Positions 7,740-14,173 of a DNA stretch of 64,000 nt are shown here, one piece after another. Both the position numbers and the translations under genes were made by a program. The notes below the pieces were generated by a model. The model did no database searches. It was given only the letters and a program-made list of their open reading frames with translations, and was not told the origin of the DNA. Origin of the DNA: a virus; the IMG/VR virus record IMGVR_UViG_3300020419_000010, positions 28,433-92,432 of that record; one strand, written 5' to 3'. How positions within the stretch are numbered: the stretch's first letter is position 1; every line of letters starts with the position of its first letter.

Positions 7740-7940
7740 ATGAATGCAAACAAATTAAAGCAAGTCAGACTTTCAGTATTACTTGATAAGTTAACTGAAC
7801 TAGGTTGGGATTATTCTTGTAATAGAATGTCTAGATCTGGTATGCAAATCTATGATGAGATTATGCAATATGTTGGAGTTCTAGATGCTAACGAGCATTG
7901 GAATGAAGATGTTTATGCTGATTCTAACGGAGACTGGTAG
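7740..7940 (+). CDS. Small hypothetical protein (66 aa)
   Basis: Starts one base after CAACCAC. Helical N-terminus (NANKLKQVRLSVLLDKLTELGWDY) and acidic C-terminus. No known family. Confidence 0.55.
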   Translation: MNANKLKQVRLSVLLDKLTELGWDYSCNRMSRSGMQIYDEIMQYVGVLDANEHWNEDVYADSNGDW

Positions 7941-7941
7941 T

Positions 7942-8265
7942 ATGAACTTCACAGATAGAGAACTAGGATTAATCGCTCATAAACTAGGTATGGCATATTG
8001 CGACCTAGACACACCCAATAGTGGTAACACATGGACATTTGAGAGATATGGTAAAGACGCAGTTGTAGGAGCATTTAAGAAGGTTCAAGAAGAAATTAAG
8101 AACAGAGGATTAAATGCTGACACACTTGAACTAAAACGTCAACCGTACCGTAGTCCAGTTACAAAAGAGTCCGCCTTTGGACTTGATAGAGACTTTGAGG
8201 TGCTAGGATTATATCGTAAAGATCAATCCAAGATCAGGAAAAGACCAACCACATTTTATTGCTAG
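7942..8265 (+). CDS. Hypothetical protein (107 aa)
   Basis: The ATG one base after the upstream stop is preferred to an in-frame ATG at 7885 that lies within the upstream gene. It opens NFTDRELGLIAHKLGMAYC; the rest is mixed and basic at the C-terminus. Function unknown. Confidence 0.55.
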   Translation: MNFTDRELGLIAHKLGMAYCDLDTPNSGNTWTFERYGKDAVVGAFKKVQEEIKNRGLNADTLELKRQPYRSPVTKESAFGLDRDFEVLGLYRKDQSKIRKRPTTFYC

Positions 8266-8267
8266 TC

Positions 8268-8489
8268 ATGACCAAAAGAGAACTAACAGATCAACAGTTT
8301 AAAGACTTAAAAGAGTTATATGTTGATAGAATCGTTGACAATATGTCAATGAAGGATTTAATCATCTATGCTACCGAGGATATGCAGAAGTGGATAGACT
8401 CACTAACATTCAATGATGCAATGGTAGAAATAGAGGAGTATTTTGATGAGTATTTTACAGACACTATCGAGGAAGTAATCAATGGTTAA
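8268..8489 (+). CDS. Small acidic hypothetical protein (73 aa)
   Basis: ATG 8268 is chosen over a TTG nine bases earlier. It begins TKRELTDQQFKDLKELYVDRIVD and ends in a highly acidic helix (EIEEYFDEYFTDTIEEV). Overlaps the next gene by eight bases. Confidence 0.55.
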   Translation: MTKRELTDQQFKDLKELYVDRIVDNMSMKDLIIYATEDMQKWIDSLTFNDAMVEIEEYFDEYFTDTIEEVING

Positions 8490-8745
8490 ACAACAGTATG
8501 TTATGCAGTTCACAACAAGAACTGACTATTACCAAAGTTTTGAAATTTCATTTGATGAATTTTGGGAAGATTATTGTAAAGAGTGTGATTTTGATGAAGA
8601 GGAGTCAGATCTCTCAATGTGGGAGAATAGAGACTTGATGGAAATTGCATGGGATTTCATACTCAAAAATCCAGACAAGTATCGTTATGGAAATTCTGAT
8701 TATGATAATGAAGAGATCATGAACTACAACTTACAGAGGATTTAA
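8482..8745 (+). CDS. Small acidic hypothetical protein (87 aa)
   Basis: Very acidic (CKECDFDEEESDLSMWEN). The first strand (QYVMQFTTRTDYYQSFEISFDEF) followed by helices resembles other operon members. No known family. Confidence 0.55.
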   Translation: MVKQQYVMQFTTRTDYYQSFEISFDEFWEDYCKECDFDEEESDLSMWENRDLMEIAWDFILKNPDKYRYGNSDYDNEEIMNYNLQRI

Positions 8746-8748
8746 ACA

Positions 8749-8961
8749 ATGACTGAACAGATTTATAGAGTACTGGTATCTAAACAAATAGAATACTCAG
8801 TTGAAGTTGAAGCGGAGAATCCACAGGAAGCAATGGAACTAATAGAAGAAGAGATACAAGAGAATGAAGGTATCTACAACTATGAGATCGAAGCATCATG
8901 TGAAGAGTTCAATGTAACATCAGCAGAACTACATGATGGATACTATGTGACAGCATCATAA
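8749..8961 (+). CDS. Small DpnD/PcfM-like protein (70 aa)
   Basis: Pattern IYRVLVSKQIEYSVEVEAENPQ-EAMELIEE: beta hairpin, then an Ala-rich helix after a VEVEAENPxEA turn. This is reminiscent of the small DpnD/PcfM-type domain seen next to various mobile-element genes. The match is by eye. Last gene of this operon; role unknown. Confidence 0.5.
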   Translation: MTEQIYRVLVSKQIEYSVEVEAENPQEAMELIEEEIQENEGIYNYEIEASCEEFNVTSAELHDGYYVTAS

Positions 8962-9028
8962 GTGTCTACTTTTTGTTTAAATTGCCCTTATAGTCCATTA
9001 TAATAATATTAATGATTCAACCACTATC
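8962..9028 (+). promoter_or_regulatory. Promoter region with CAACCAC leader
   Basis: TTTAAA, 17-base spacer containing TTGCCCTTATAGTCC, TATAAT at 8999-9004, CAACCAC at 9018-9024, ATG at 9029. The spacer is nearly the same as that before the gene at 10294. Confidence 0.6.
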
Positions 9029-9190
9029 ATGAAGAAATTAAACATCACAGTCACATCAGGTCAGTACAACCTATTATGGTTAATGATCGCAGAGCATGGC
9101 GAACAGATCGTTGCTAATTCCAATGGAGACATGGATATGCAGACTTTCGATAATCTATTTGATGCAGTATGTCAGGCGGATTATGTGTAA
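9029..9190 (+). CDS. Small hypothetical protein (53 aa)
   Basis: First gene after the promoter and CAACCAC element. It reads MKKLNITVTSGQYNLLWLMIAEHG, then a short acidic helix. Its 3' end overlaps the ATG of the next gene in another frame, which is why a longer reading through this stretch (from 9096) is not accepted. Confidence 0.55.
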   Translation: MKKLNITVTSGQYNLLWLMIAEHGEQIVANSNGDMDMQTFDNLFDAVCQADYV

Positions 9191-9413
9191 TAGAGGAATT
9201 CCACCAATAAGGAAAACAAGTCCTAGAAAGTACTTAGAGGGAGATCACTACCTCGATTATAAACTTACTTTCGATCAAGTAGAAGAAATACTTGATTCAA
9301 TCGAGTGGATAGCAGAGGAGAATGAAGAACACATGAAGGTTCTAATATCCGCCTATTACGCTCTAAGAGACCAAAACGGTTACACTATACCAAAAGAATG
9401 GAGGAACGGTTAA
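9183..9413 (+). CDS. Small hypothetical protein (76 aa)
   Basis: Start taken as the ATG overlapping the previous stop, with GGCGGA just upstream; an in-frame ATG at 9096 would lie wholly inside the previous gene. Contains YKLTFDQVEEILDSIEW, close in pattern to the proteins at 3805 and 10494. Confidence 0.55.
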   Translation: MCNRGIPPIRKTSPRKYLEGDHYLDYKLTFDQVEEILDSIEWIAEENEEHMKVLISAYYALRDQNGYTIPKEWRNG

Positions 9414-9679
9414 TGAATTTTAAAGAAGAGATTTATGAAATAGCATTCGGAGACAATGCTATAAACAGAGATTTTGATGAACTCGAAGTAATCGAGAGAA
9501 TACAATCATATAGTGATGGGAGTAACCCAGTACTAATAGAGGAAGCATGGAATGAAGCAGAGGAACTAAACACTTCACTCAGAGAACTATCAGATCAGGA
9601 CTTGATAGAATGCAGACAGGCATTAATTGATAGAACTAATCTTATTATGTCAGCACTTGATGAGATAGGAGTAGAATAA
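9413..9679 (+). CDS. Small acidic hypothetical protein (88 aa)
   Basis: TAATG overlap with the previous stop and GGAGG nine bases upstream decide this start over an ATG at 9398. Acidic, all-helical (EEAWNEAEELNTSLRELSDQ). Function unknown. Confidence 0.6.
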   Translation: MNFKEEIYEIAFGDNAINRDFDELEVIERIQSYSDGSNPVLIEEAWNEAEELNTSLRELSDQDLIECRQALIDRTNLIMSALDEIGVE

Positions 9680-9927
9680 TGTCATATTGTGATGTATGTG
9701 GCAACTATGATGAGTCACATATCGAAGATATTAAAGAGAATATCAAAACAGTTCCAGATGAGGACTATCAACCAGATTTATATTATTATTGGGATAGTTG
9801 GACAGGACTATGTGATGAGGATTATGACTGGCGAGAGAAATATCCAAAAGTTGACTGTATGTGTGAGATCTGTTTTGATATAGCAAATCAAAATAAGGAA
9901 ATCAAGTGGGAGTGTACCAGTTTATGA
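9679..9927 (+). CDS. Small zinc-ribbon-like acidic protein (82 aa)
   Basis: CDVCGNYDESH at the N-terminus and CMCEICFD near the C-terminus give two CxxC pairs, a likely zinc site, flanking a Tyr/Asp-rich acidic middle. TAATG overlap with the upstream gene. Possible nucleic-acid mimic or adaptor; unknown. Confidence 0.55.
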   Translation: MSYCDVCGNYDESHIEDIKENIKTVPDEDYQPDLYYYWDSWTGLCDEDYDWREKYPKVDCMCEICFDIANQNKEIKWECTSL

Positions 9928-9998
9928 GGTGTCACACATATTTCCCATTTAATGTAATTATCGGTTATATTAAATAATATAAGACAACCACAGAAATT
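9928..9998 (+). promoter_or_regulatory. Promoter region with CAACCAC leader
   Basis: GTGTCACA at 9929-9936, -10-like TATATT at 9966-9971, CAACCAC at 9985-9991, ATG at 9999. The -35 is not clear. Confidence 0.5.
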
Positions 9999-10196
9999 AT
10001 GAGCAGTTTAACTAATACAGCAATCTTTGAAGATATTGCAGACAAGTGGGATATAGTAGAATGCACCAACGGAGTTGGAGTATTTGAACTCACTTATGAA
10101 GGAGAGCATACAGGAGACACATTCGACACCGAAGCAGAGTGTTGGCACTTCATTAAGCACGCAGTTTACAATGAATTTGATTCAAGGTGTGAGTGA
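9999..10196 (+). CDS. Small acidic hypothetical protein (65 aa)
   Basis: Monocistronic between two promoters. Beta-rich centre (WDIVECTNGVGVFELTYEG) and helix (TEAECWHFIKHAVYNEF). No known family. Confidence 0.55.
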   Translation: MSSLTNTAIFEDIADKWDIVECTNGVGVFELTYEGEHTGDTFDTEAECWHFIKHAVYNEFDSRCE

Positions 10197-10293
10197 GACA
10201 GTTGAGACTTGTGACAGTCTATATACTGACCACACACCGCCCACTTTGCCCTTTTAGTCCATTACAATAGAAACATACAACAACCACAGAAAA
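10197..10293 (+). promoter_or_regulatory. Promoter region with CAACCAC leader
   Basis: GTGACAG at 10211-10217, TTTGCCCTTTTAGTCC spacer-like block, TACAAT at 10263-10268, CAACCAC at 10281-10287, ATG at 10294. The block before the -10 closely matches that at 8980-9000. Confidence 0.55.
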
Positions 10294-10494
10294 ATGCCAC
10301 AATTCAAATATACAATCGAAACACCAAAATTATTCAAAAGTGAGGTTTTTACAGATGATTTACAGAAAGCAGAAGATTTATGTTTTGACATGGGTCTTGA
10401 CTACGAGTATTCTTGTGTTAGAGATAATGCCACAGGCGAAATTGTTTACGAAATGGGGAATGTTATGGGTTTAGTTGAGGAGGGCATAGTATAA
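10294..10494 (+). CDS. Small hypothetical protein (66 aa)
   Basis: MPQFKYTIETPKLF then helix and a second hairpin; acidic. Stop overlaps the next start (TAATG). Function unknown. Confidence 0.55.
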   Translation: MPQFKYTIETPKLFKSEVFTDDLQKAEDLCFDMGLDYEYSCVRDNATGEIVYEMGNVMGLVEEGIV

Positions 10495-10748
10495 TGTCAG
10501 CATTTAATAGACTCAATCATCTAAAAGAGTTAACAACACCAGTTATAGACGATAATGCAGGCACTATCTCAGTCACATTTACATTTGACGAGTTACACGC
10601 ATTTCAGCAACACGTTGATTGGTGCATTTATGAGCAAGATCAACCAGTAAATGATAATTTACAGTCATTTATTGATAAATTACTCTATAATAAGAGAAAT
10701 ACAGCACCTAAAATCAAGCAAGTTAATCTACCGAAGGAGGAATGGTAA
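10494..10748 (+). CDS. Small hypothetical protein (84 aa)
   Basis: Contains ISVTFTFDELHAFQQHVDW, the strand/helix/W pattern also seen at 3805 and 9183. The 3' end carries a GGAGG for the next gene. Function unknown. Confidence 0.55.
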   Translation: MSAFNRLNHLKELTTPVIDDNAGTISVTFTFDELHAFQQHVDWCIYEQDQPVNDNLQSFIDKLLYNKRNTAPKIKQVNLPKEEW

Positions 10749-10749
10749 A

Positions 10750-10989
10750 ATGAGTTTTGAAACATGGTTAAAACAATGCCCTGACCCTAGTAGATTCGCA
10801 ACTGAATATGTTGATATTAGGTCAGATATTCAGAACGTAATTGATACTTATGACCGCCCAGAGTGGAAGAAGATCAACTTTAATAAGGATAAATTAGATG
10901 ATCTAGTTTATCAAGTTTACGATCAAGACTGGTCAGAGTGGAACGATTTTATTGCTTATTTAATAGACAATGAGGTTACATGGTCATGA
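10750..10989 (+). CDS. Small acidic hypothetical protein (79 aa)
   Basis: GGAGG at 10736-10740 at good spacing selects ATG 10750 over an in-frame ATG at 10651 inside the upstream gene. Trp- and Asp-rich (YDQDWSEWNDFIAYL). Unknown function; ATGA overlap with the next gene. Confidence 0.6.
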   Translation: MSFETWLKQCPDPSRFATEYVDIRSDIQNVIDTYDRPEWKKINFNKDKLDDLVYQVYDQDWSEWNDFIAYLIDNEVTWS

Positions 10990-11153
10990 ATGAAAAGTTA
11001 TTCAAACAAATAAGATTTCCTACAAGAGAGAAATTACTTGAATATCGTTATGAACAGTTCCAAGAGTGGTTAAATAAATGCCCACTTGTTGTAACAGATT
11101 ATCAGGATTTTACAGATCGTTTTCAAGTTACTTTCGATTTGGAAGCAGACTAA
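10986..11153 (+). CDS. Small hypothetical protein (55 aa)
   Basis: ATGA overlap with the upstream stop. Helical and basic first half (NEKLFKQIRFPTREKLLEYR), acidic end. Last gene before a 240-base stretch without genes. Confidence 0.5.
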   Translation: MNEKLFKQIRFPTREKLLEYRYEQFQEWLNKCPLVVTDYQDFTDRFQVTFDLEAD

Positions 11154-11154
11154 A

Positions 11155-11384
11155 TACAATCGGCATGAGGTGGGTACACTATACGATTCCCTATCTGTAA
11201 GTCCGATATGATACGAAATCGTATCACTAGGCAGTAAGCATACGAACTTTAAAACACCAACTTTAATTAGATGTGGCAGTTGCAATCTTACATAAGACCT
11301 AATCAAAGACCTTACCATAAAGAGAATTAAATTTGTTATGTGGTTGTGACAGTTTAATTACTTACACATGGTGAGGTCTTTTTT
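11155..11384 (+). ncRNA. Candidate structured non-coding RNA between two operons
   Basis: No credible ORF on either strand across 240 bases, unusual in a genome with overlapping genes. A TACAAT (11155-11160) could serve as a -10. Inside lie a perfect 8-bp hairpin (TGATACGA / TCGTATCA at 11209-11226), then a nested double stem ending in a U-tract. This fits either a processed 3' UTR or a small RNA with its own terminator. No known RNA family recognised; tRNA and tmRNA hallmarks are absent. Confidence 0.3.
11305..11384 (+). terminator. Long-loop intrinsic terminator with nested stem
   Basis: Outer arms AAAGACCTTACCAT (11305-11318) and ATGGTGAGGTCTTT (11368-11381) pair over 14 positions with one G-U wobble. 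Inside, AATTAAA pairs with TTTAATT (about 11326-11332 with 11353-11359). The 3' arm runs into a TTTTTT tract. It ends the operon that begins at 10294, or a small RNA. Confidence 0.5.
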
Positions 11385-11426
11385 CACCTTTATATGATTA
11401 TAATAGAATCAAACAACCACAGGATT
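11385..11426 (+). promoter_or_regulatory. Promoter with CAACCAC leader
   Basis: TATAAT at 11399-11404, directly after the terminator, then CAACCAC at 11414-11420 and ATG at 11427. GTGACAG lies in the terminator loop at 11346-11352. The -35 would overlap the terminator's T-tract. Confidence 0.55.
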
Positions 11427-11795
11427 ATGAGCAAATTAAACACTTATCAGCAATTAGTAGTAGATGCAATCAATACATACGGAAGCGGAGACTGGAAAAA
11501 TTGGATCTCAGTTCATTATGTTCATGAGTCAGGTTACTCAAATATTATATGTCATTCTGAAATAATAGGTAAAGTATTCTATGAGTATAAGAAGAGAGAC
11601 CTAGACATGGAAGAGTACACAGAAATAATAATGGATAAGACTAAGAAAGCACCAGTTGATGTAATTTTCATGATGGATAGAAAAGGAGCAGAGGAGAGTT
11701 TTAACGAAACACAGATAACCAGATACAGAAATATGTTTGTAAAGCAAGGTTTCACAGTTGTTAATGTACATAAGAAAGCATTAGCACAATATTAA
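11427..11795 (+). CDS. Hypothetical protein (122 aa)
   Basis: Start chosen after the CAACCAC element; an in-frame ATG at 11394 falls in the -10 region. Mixed alpha/beta (VVDAINTYGSGDWKNWISV ... APVDVIFMMDRKGAEESF). Monocistronic. No family recognised. Confidence 0.6.
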   Translation: MSKLNTYQQLVVDAINTYGSGDWKNWISVHYVHESGYSNIICHSEIIGKVFYEYKKRDLDMEEYTEIIMDKTKKAPVDVIFMMDRKGAEESFNETQITRYRNMFVKQGFTVVNVHKKALAQY

Positions 11796-11904
11796 TCAAA
11801 ATACAGGTGTGAGTGTGACAGTTATATTAGTGTCACTTCGCACCAGAAAACACCTCTATATTCGCTATAATATAGACATAAGCAACCACACAGGAATTTT
11901 TAAA
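11796..11904 (+). promoter_or_regulatory. Promoter region with stem-loop operator candidate and CAACCAC leader
   Basis: Stem-loop 11806-11844: GGTGTG and GTGACA pair with TGTCAC and CGCACC. Then TATAAT at 11866-11871 and CAACCAC at 11883-11889, 15 bases before the ATG at 11905. AGGTGT/ACACCT form a further outer arm. The stem-loop could be a terminator without a U-tract or a dyad operator. Confidence 0.5.
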
Positions 11905-12231
11905 ATGAGAATCATTGAAAAGAACATGAACAGAGCAATCAGAGGTCAGAGAAATTGGGCATCTGGTAATACAACTGTATTCACTACTGACAATGGTTTA
12001 GAGTCAACAGTATATCTACATGGCAATCATATCGCAACTTTCGATCATGTACATCAGAATCTTTATATCTTTGATGGCGGTTGGCAGTCTAACACCACTA
12101 AGTCTAGACTCAATGCACTTTGCTATGAGTTCAACACAGGTTTCAAAGTTATTCAACGTGACTGGACATGGTACTTAGTCAACTTCCTAGGCACTAAGCA
12201 GTTATTCAACTCAGGCATGGAGGTTGCATAA
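11905..12231 (+). CDS. Conserved small phage protein (108 aa; DUF8033-like pattern)
   Basis: An upstream in-frame GTG at 11809 lies in the stem-loop, so ATG 11905 is used. Sequence such as TVYLHGNHIATFDHV and GGWQSNTTKSRLNAL matches a short domain I recall from many tailed phages (beta hairpins then TTKSRLNAL helix), of unknown function. TAATG overlap with the next gene. Confidence 0.6.
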   Translation: MRIIEKNMNRAIRGQRNWASGNTTVFTTDNGLESTVYLHGNHIATFDHVHQNLYIFDGGWQSNTTKSRLNALCYEFNTGFKVIQRDWTWYLVNFLGTKQLFNSGMEVA

Positions 12232-12410
12232 TGTCAAATTTAGAATATGATGCAATGGCAGTAATGGAGCAAATACACATGGCAGAATCTAGGCATATGC
12301 AGATGGGTGCTTTATGTTCCTATCTACTACAATATCCTGATATGACAATCAGAGATTTCTTTGCAATGGCAAGTAAGGAATTAGAAGAGCAGGAGGAAGA
12401 TTTATGTTAA
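12231..12410 (+). CDS. Small hypothetical protein (59 aa)
   Basis: Met-rich helical peptide (NLEYDAMAVMEQIHMAES) with an acidic C-terminus containing GGAGG in its codons, which probably serves as ribosome site for the next gene. Overlaps both neighbours. Confidence 0.5.
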   Translation: MSNLEYDAMAVMEQIHMAESRHMQMGALCSYLLQYPDMTIRDFFAMASKELEEQEEDLC

Positions 12411-12601
12411 GAAGAGAAAAGTCATATTACTCAATCTTTGAACCAGTAAGGGAACTAATCGAAGAATACGCAAACGATCATTTTTCAACATTTGGATACT
12501 ATCCCGCCACAGTTCGATTATATCCACCAGTAGGCGAAGGATTACCGAGGGAATTAAGTTATGAAGAATACCAGTTTATCATAACTGGAAAGGAAGTATA
12601 A
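12404..12601 (+). CDS. Small hypothetical protein (65 aa)
   Basis: Overlaps the previous stop by seven bases, with GAGGAAGA upstream. Contains FGYYPATVRLYPPVGEGLP, a beta-rich centre. Unknown function; last gene before a terminator. Confidence 0.5.
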   Translation: MLRREKSYYSIFEPVRELIEEYANDHFSTFGYYPATVRLYPPVGEGLPRELSYEEYQFIITGKEV

Positions 12602-12664
12602 CACATTTTCAGAGTATTTCCCAATCGAGTGTGACGATTTTTTTAGTTGCACACCGCACCAGAG

Positions 12665-12689
12665 AAAGCACCCCAAACAGGTGCTTTTT
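12665..12689 (+). terminator. Rho-independent terminator
   Basis: AAAGCACC, a 7-base loop, GGTGCTTT, then a run of T (12685-12689): a perfect 8-bp stem with a T-tract. It ends the operon starting at 11905. Confidence 0.75.
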
Positions 12690-12728
12690 ATGGTACAATT
12701 AATATATAAGCAACCACAGGTAACACAC
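12690..12728 (+). promoter_or_regulatory. Promoter with extended -10 and CAACCAC leader
   Basis: TGGTACAAT (extended -10, hexamer 12694-12699) immediately follows the terminator, then CAACCAC at 12711-12717 and ATG at 12729. A GTGTGAC motif is at 12629-12635 and CGCACCAGAGAAAGCACC just before repeats part of the leader at 11839. Confidence 0.55.
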
Positions 12729-13073
12729 ATGAATTTATTTGACGCAGTTCCAGTTATCGTTAACGATATGTTCTCAGGATACAGACCAGAGCAGAGCATA
12801 TCCACAGGAGAGAAAGCAATGGCAGTAAAGAACAGTATATTAGCGACAGATTCGCTAGATTATGGTAATATGAAGAGAGCGACATATTCGCATGTTCACA
12901 CTATGGTATCGAACGCAATCGACCTATTAATAAACGATAAAGACACATTTTGGAATGTACTATATCCAGACAATCTAACACCAGAGCAGAAACTATCCCC
13001 ACTATTCAGATATAACACACTATACGGAGATACAATCTATTCTACCGAAGTCCCAACACTAAAATTTCAGTAA
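12729..13073 (+). CDS. Hypothetical protein (114 aa)
   Basis: A GTG at 12681 in the same frame lies in the terminator, so the first ATG after CAACCAC is used. All-helical looking (NLFDAVPVIVNDMFSGYR ... KNSILATDSLDYGNMK). No family recognised. The stop codon overlaps an AAGGAG ribosome site for the next gene. Confidence 0.6.
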   Translation: MNLFDAVPVIVNDMFSGYRPEQSISTGEKAMAVKNSILATDSLDYGNMKRATYSHVHTMVSNAIDLLINDKDTFWNVLYPDNLTPEQKLSPLFRYNTLYGDTIYSTEVPTLKFQ

Positions 13074-13085
13074 GGAGCAATAACA

Positions 13086-13331
13086 ATGATTTTTAACTAT
13101 GATGACTGTACATTTGAAGCATACGAGAGAGACGGATATATGTATTACAGAGAGGTTTCCCAAGGCGGAGACCCATTATACGACTTTATTAAGTTAGAGT
13201 GGCATCAGTTCGATTTTATCAACACCACAGAGGACTTAGTAGAGATATTAGAGGATATGGAGTCATGTTTCGATAATGTCATAAATACGCATGACCAGAC
13301 AGAGCAAACACCTTATAGTTTTTATCATTAA
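13086..13331 (+). CDS. Small acidic hypothetical protein (81 aa)
   Basis: AAGGAG about 8 bases upstream. Beta hairpin (CTFEAYERDGYMYYREV) then an acidic helix. TAATG overlap with the next oxygenase. Confidence 0.55.
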   Translation: MIFNYDDCTFEAYERDGYMYYREVSQGGDPLYDFIKLEWHQFDFINTTEDLVEILEDMESCFDNVINTHDQTEQTPYSFYH

Positions 13332-13957
13332 TGAGCGACTCTACAATTAACTTATCCGATAGTCTCGAAACAGCGATTGATTTTGAGACTTATGGATTAT
13401 TCATGATACCAGTTACAAAGTATTCAGCAACCGCACTTGTTGATGATGTTTTGAAGTGGGCAAGAAATCAGGATTTTGTTAAACATGATAGGCAGGCAAT
13501 TTCCCATAACATTCAACAAATCGGAGAGACTAACCAAATTTTAACAGATATACCAGAGTTAAAGGCATTACTGTTAGAAGTGGCAAGAAAGCATAATGAA
13601 AGCGGATTAAACTATGCTAGTAATTTTGAGATAAGCGACTGTTACCTAGAAGTTGCACATCAGGGAGCGATTTATGCACCACATGAACACAGTAATTGCT
13701 TATTCTCAGGCACTTATTTTATATCATACGAGAAAGATGCACACAGTTATTTGAAATTCAAACGTAATACAATTTCAAATACATATCCTATTATGATGCT
13801 ACCATACGAGAGCATGACCGCATTCAATTTACAGGAAGCGACAATCCCATACGCAGCAGGGGATATTGTGATTTATCCAAGTAACCTAACACATGGTTTT
13901 GACAGCAATCCAACAGACAATCGGATAACATTAACCTTTAATGTGATACCTATTTAA
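13331..13957 (+). CDS. 2OG-Fe(II) oxygenase family protein (2OG-FeII_Oxy_5-like)
   Basis: 208 residues. HEH at 118-120, FSGTYFISY at 125-133, YPSNLTH at 182-188 and Arg198 (NRITLTFNV) reproduce the family's metal and cosubstrate residues, with Tyr for Phe in the FPS motif. Last gene of its operon. Substrate unknown. Confidence 0.8.
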   Translation: MSDSTINLSDSLETAIDFETYGLFMIPVTKYSATALVDDVLKWARNQDFVKHDRQAISHNIQQIGETNQILTDIPELKALLLEVARKHNESGLNYASNFEISDCYLEVAHQGAIYAPHEHSNCLFSGTYFISYEKDAHSYLKFKRNTISNTYPIMMLPYESMTAFNLQEATIPYAAGDIVIYPSNLTHGFDSNPTDNRITLTFNVIPI

Positions 13958-14148
13958 AATGTACAAATAAATGTATGTGTGTGTTCAATAGGTCTCGGTA
14001 CATTGCTACCTCGGACTGTAACACATCAGGCGAGAGTTGTCAAGTAATGCGAGGAAATTCTGACAGTTCGCCCTGACTGTTTTGCCCCTCTTGACTCTAC
14101 CGACAGATCTGGTATAATATATAATGAGCAGACTTTGCCCTGATCGCT
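13958..14148 (+). promoter_or_regulatory. 191-base intergenic region with strong extended -10 promoter
   Basis: AATGTAC (13958-13964) and GTACATT (13998-14004) form an inverted repeat after the upstream stop; ACAGT/ACTGT with a short T-run near 14062-14083 may be a weak terminator. TTGACT (14091-14096 area), then TGGTATAAT (hexamer 14113-14118) gives a strong extended -10 promoter reading toward the structural genes. No CAACCAC element here. Confidence 0.55.
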
Positions 14149-14173
14149 TTGCCCTCTTTGACTTCGCTGGCAG
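14064..14173 (+). repeat. Imperfect tandem repeat flanking the promoter
   Basis: Two copies of a 40-base block, spaced 67 bases apart (from 14067 and 14134), each containing GCCCTGA, TTTGCC and TTGACT. I count 28 of 40 identical positions, and all 12 differences are transitions. The promoter -10 lies between the copies. Confidence 0.45.

Noticed and set aside
9096-9413. 105-residue ORF starting at 9096
   Set aside because: Its first 29 codons lie inside the 53-residue gene behind the 8999 promoter; the overlapping ATG at 9183 is the better start.
11815-11836. CRP binding site at the TGTGACA dyad
   Set aside because: The half-site TGTGA is present but spacing is far from TGTGA-N6-TCACA.
13958-14148. 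tRNA or tmRNA in the intergenic gaps
   Set aside because: No T-loop (GGTTCGA-like) and acceptor stem could be found by eye at 11154-11393, 13958-14148 or 14531-14719.
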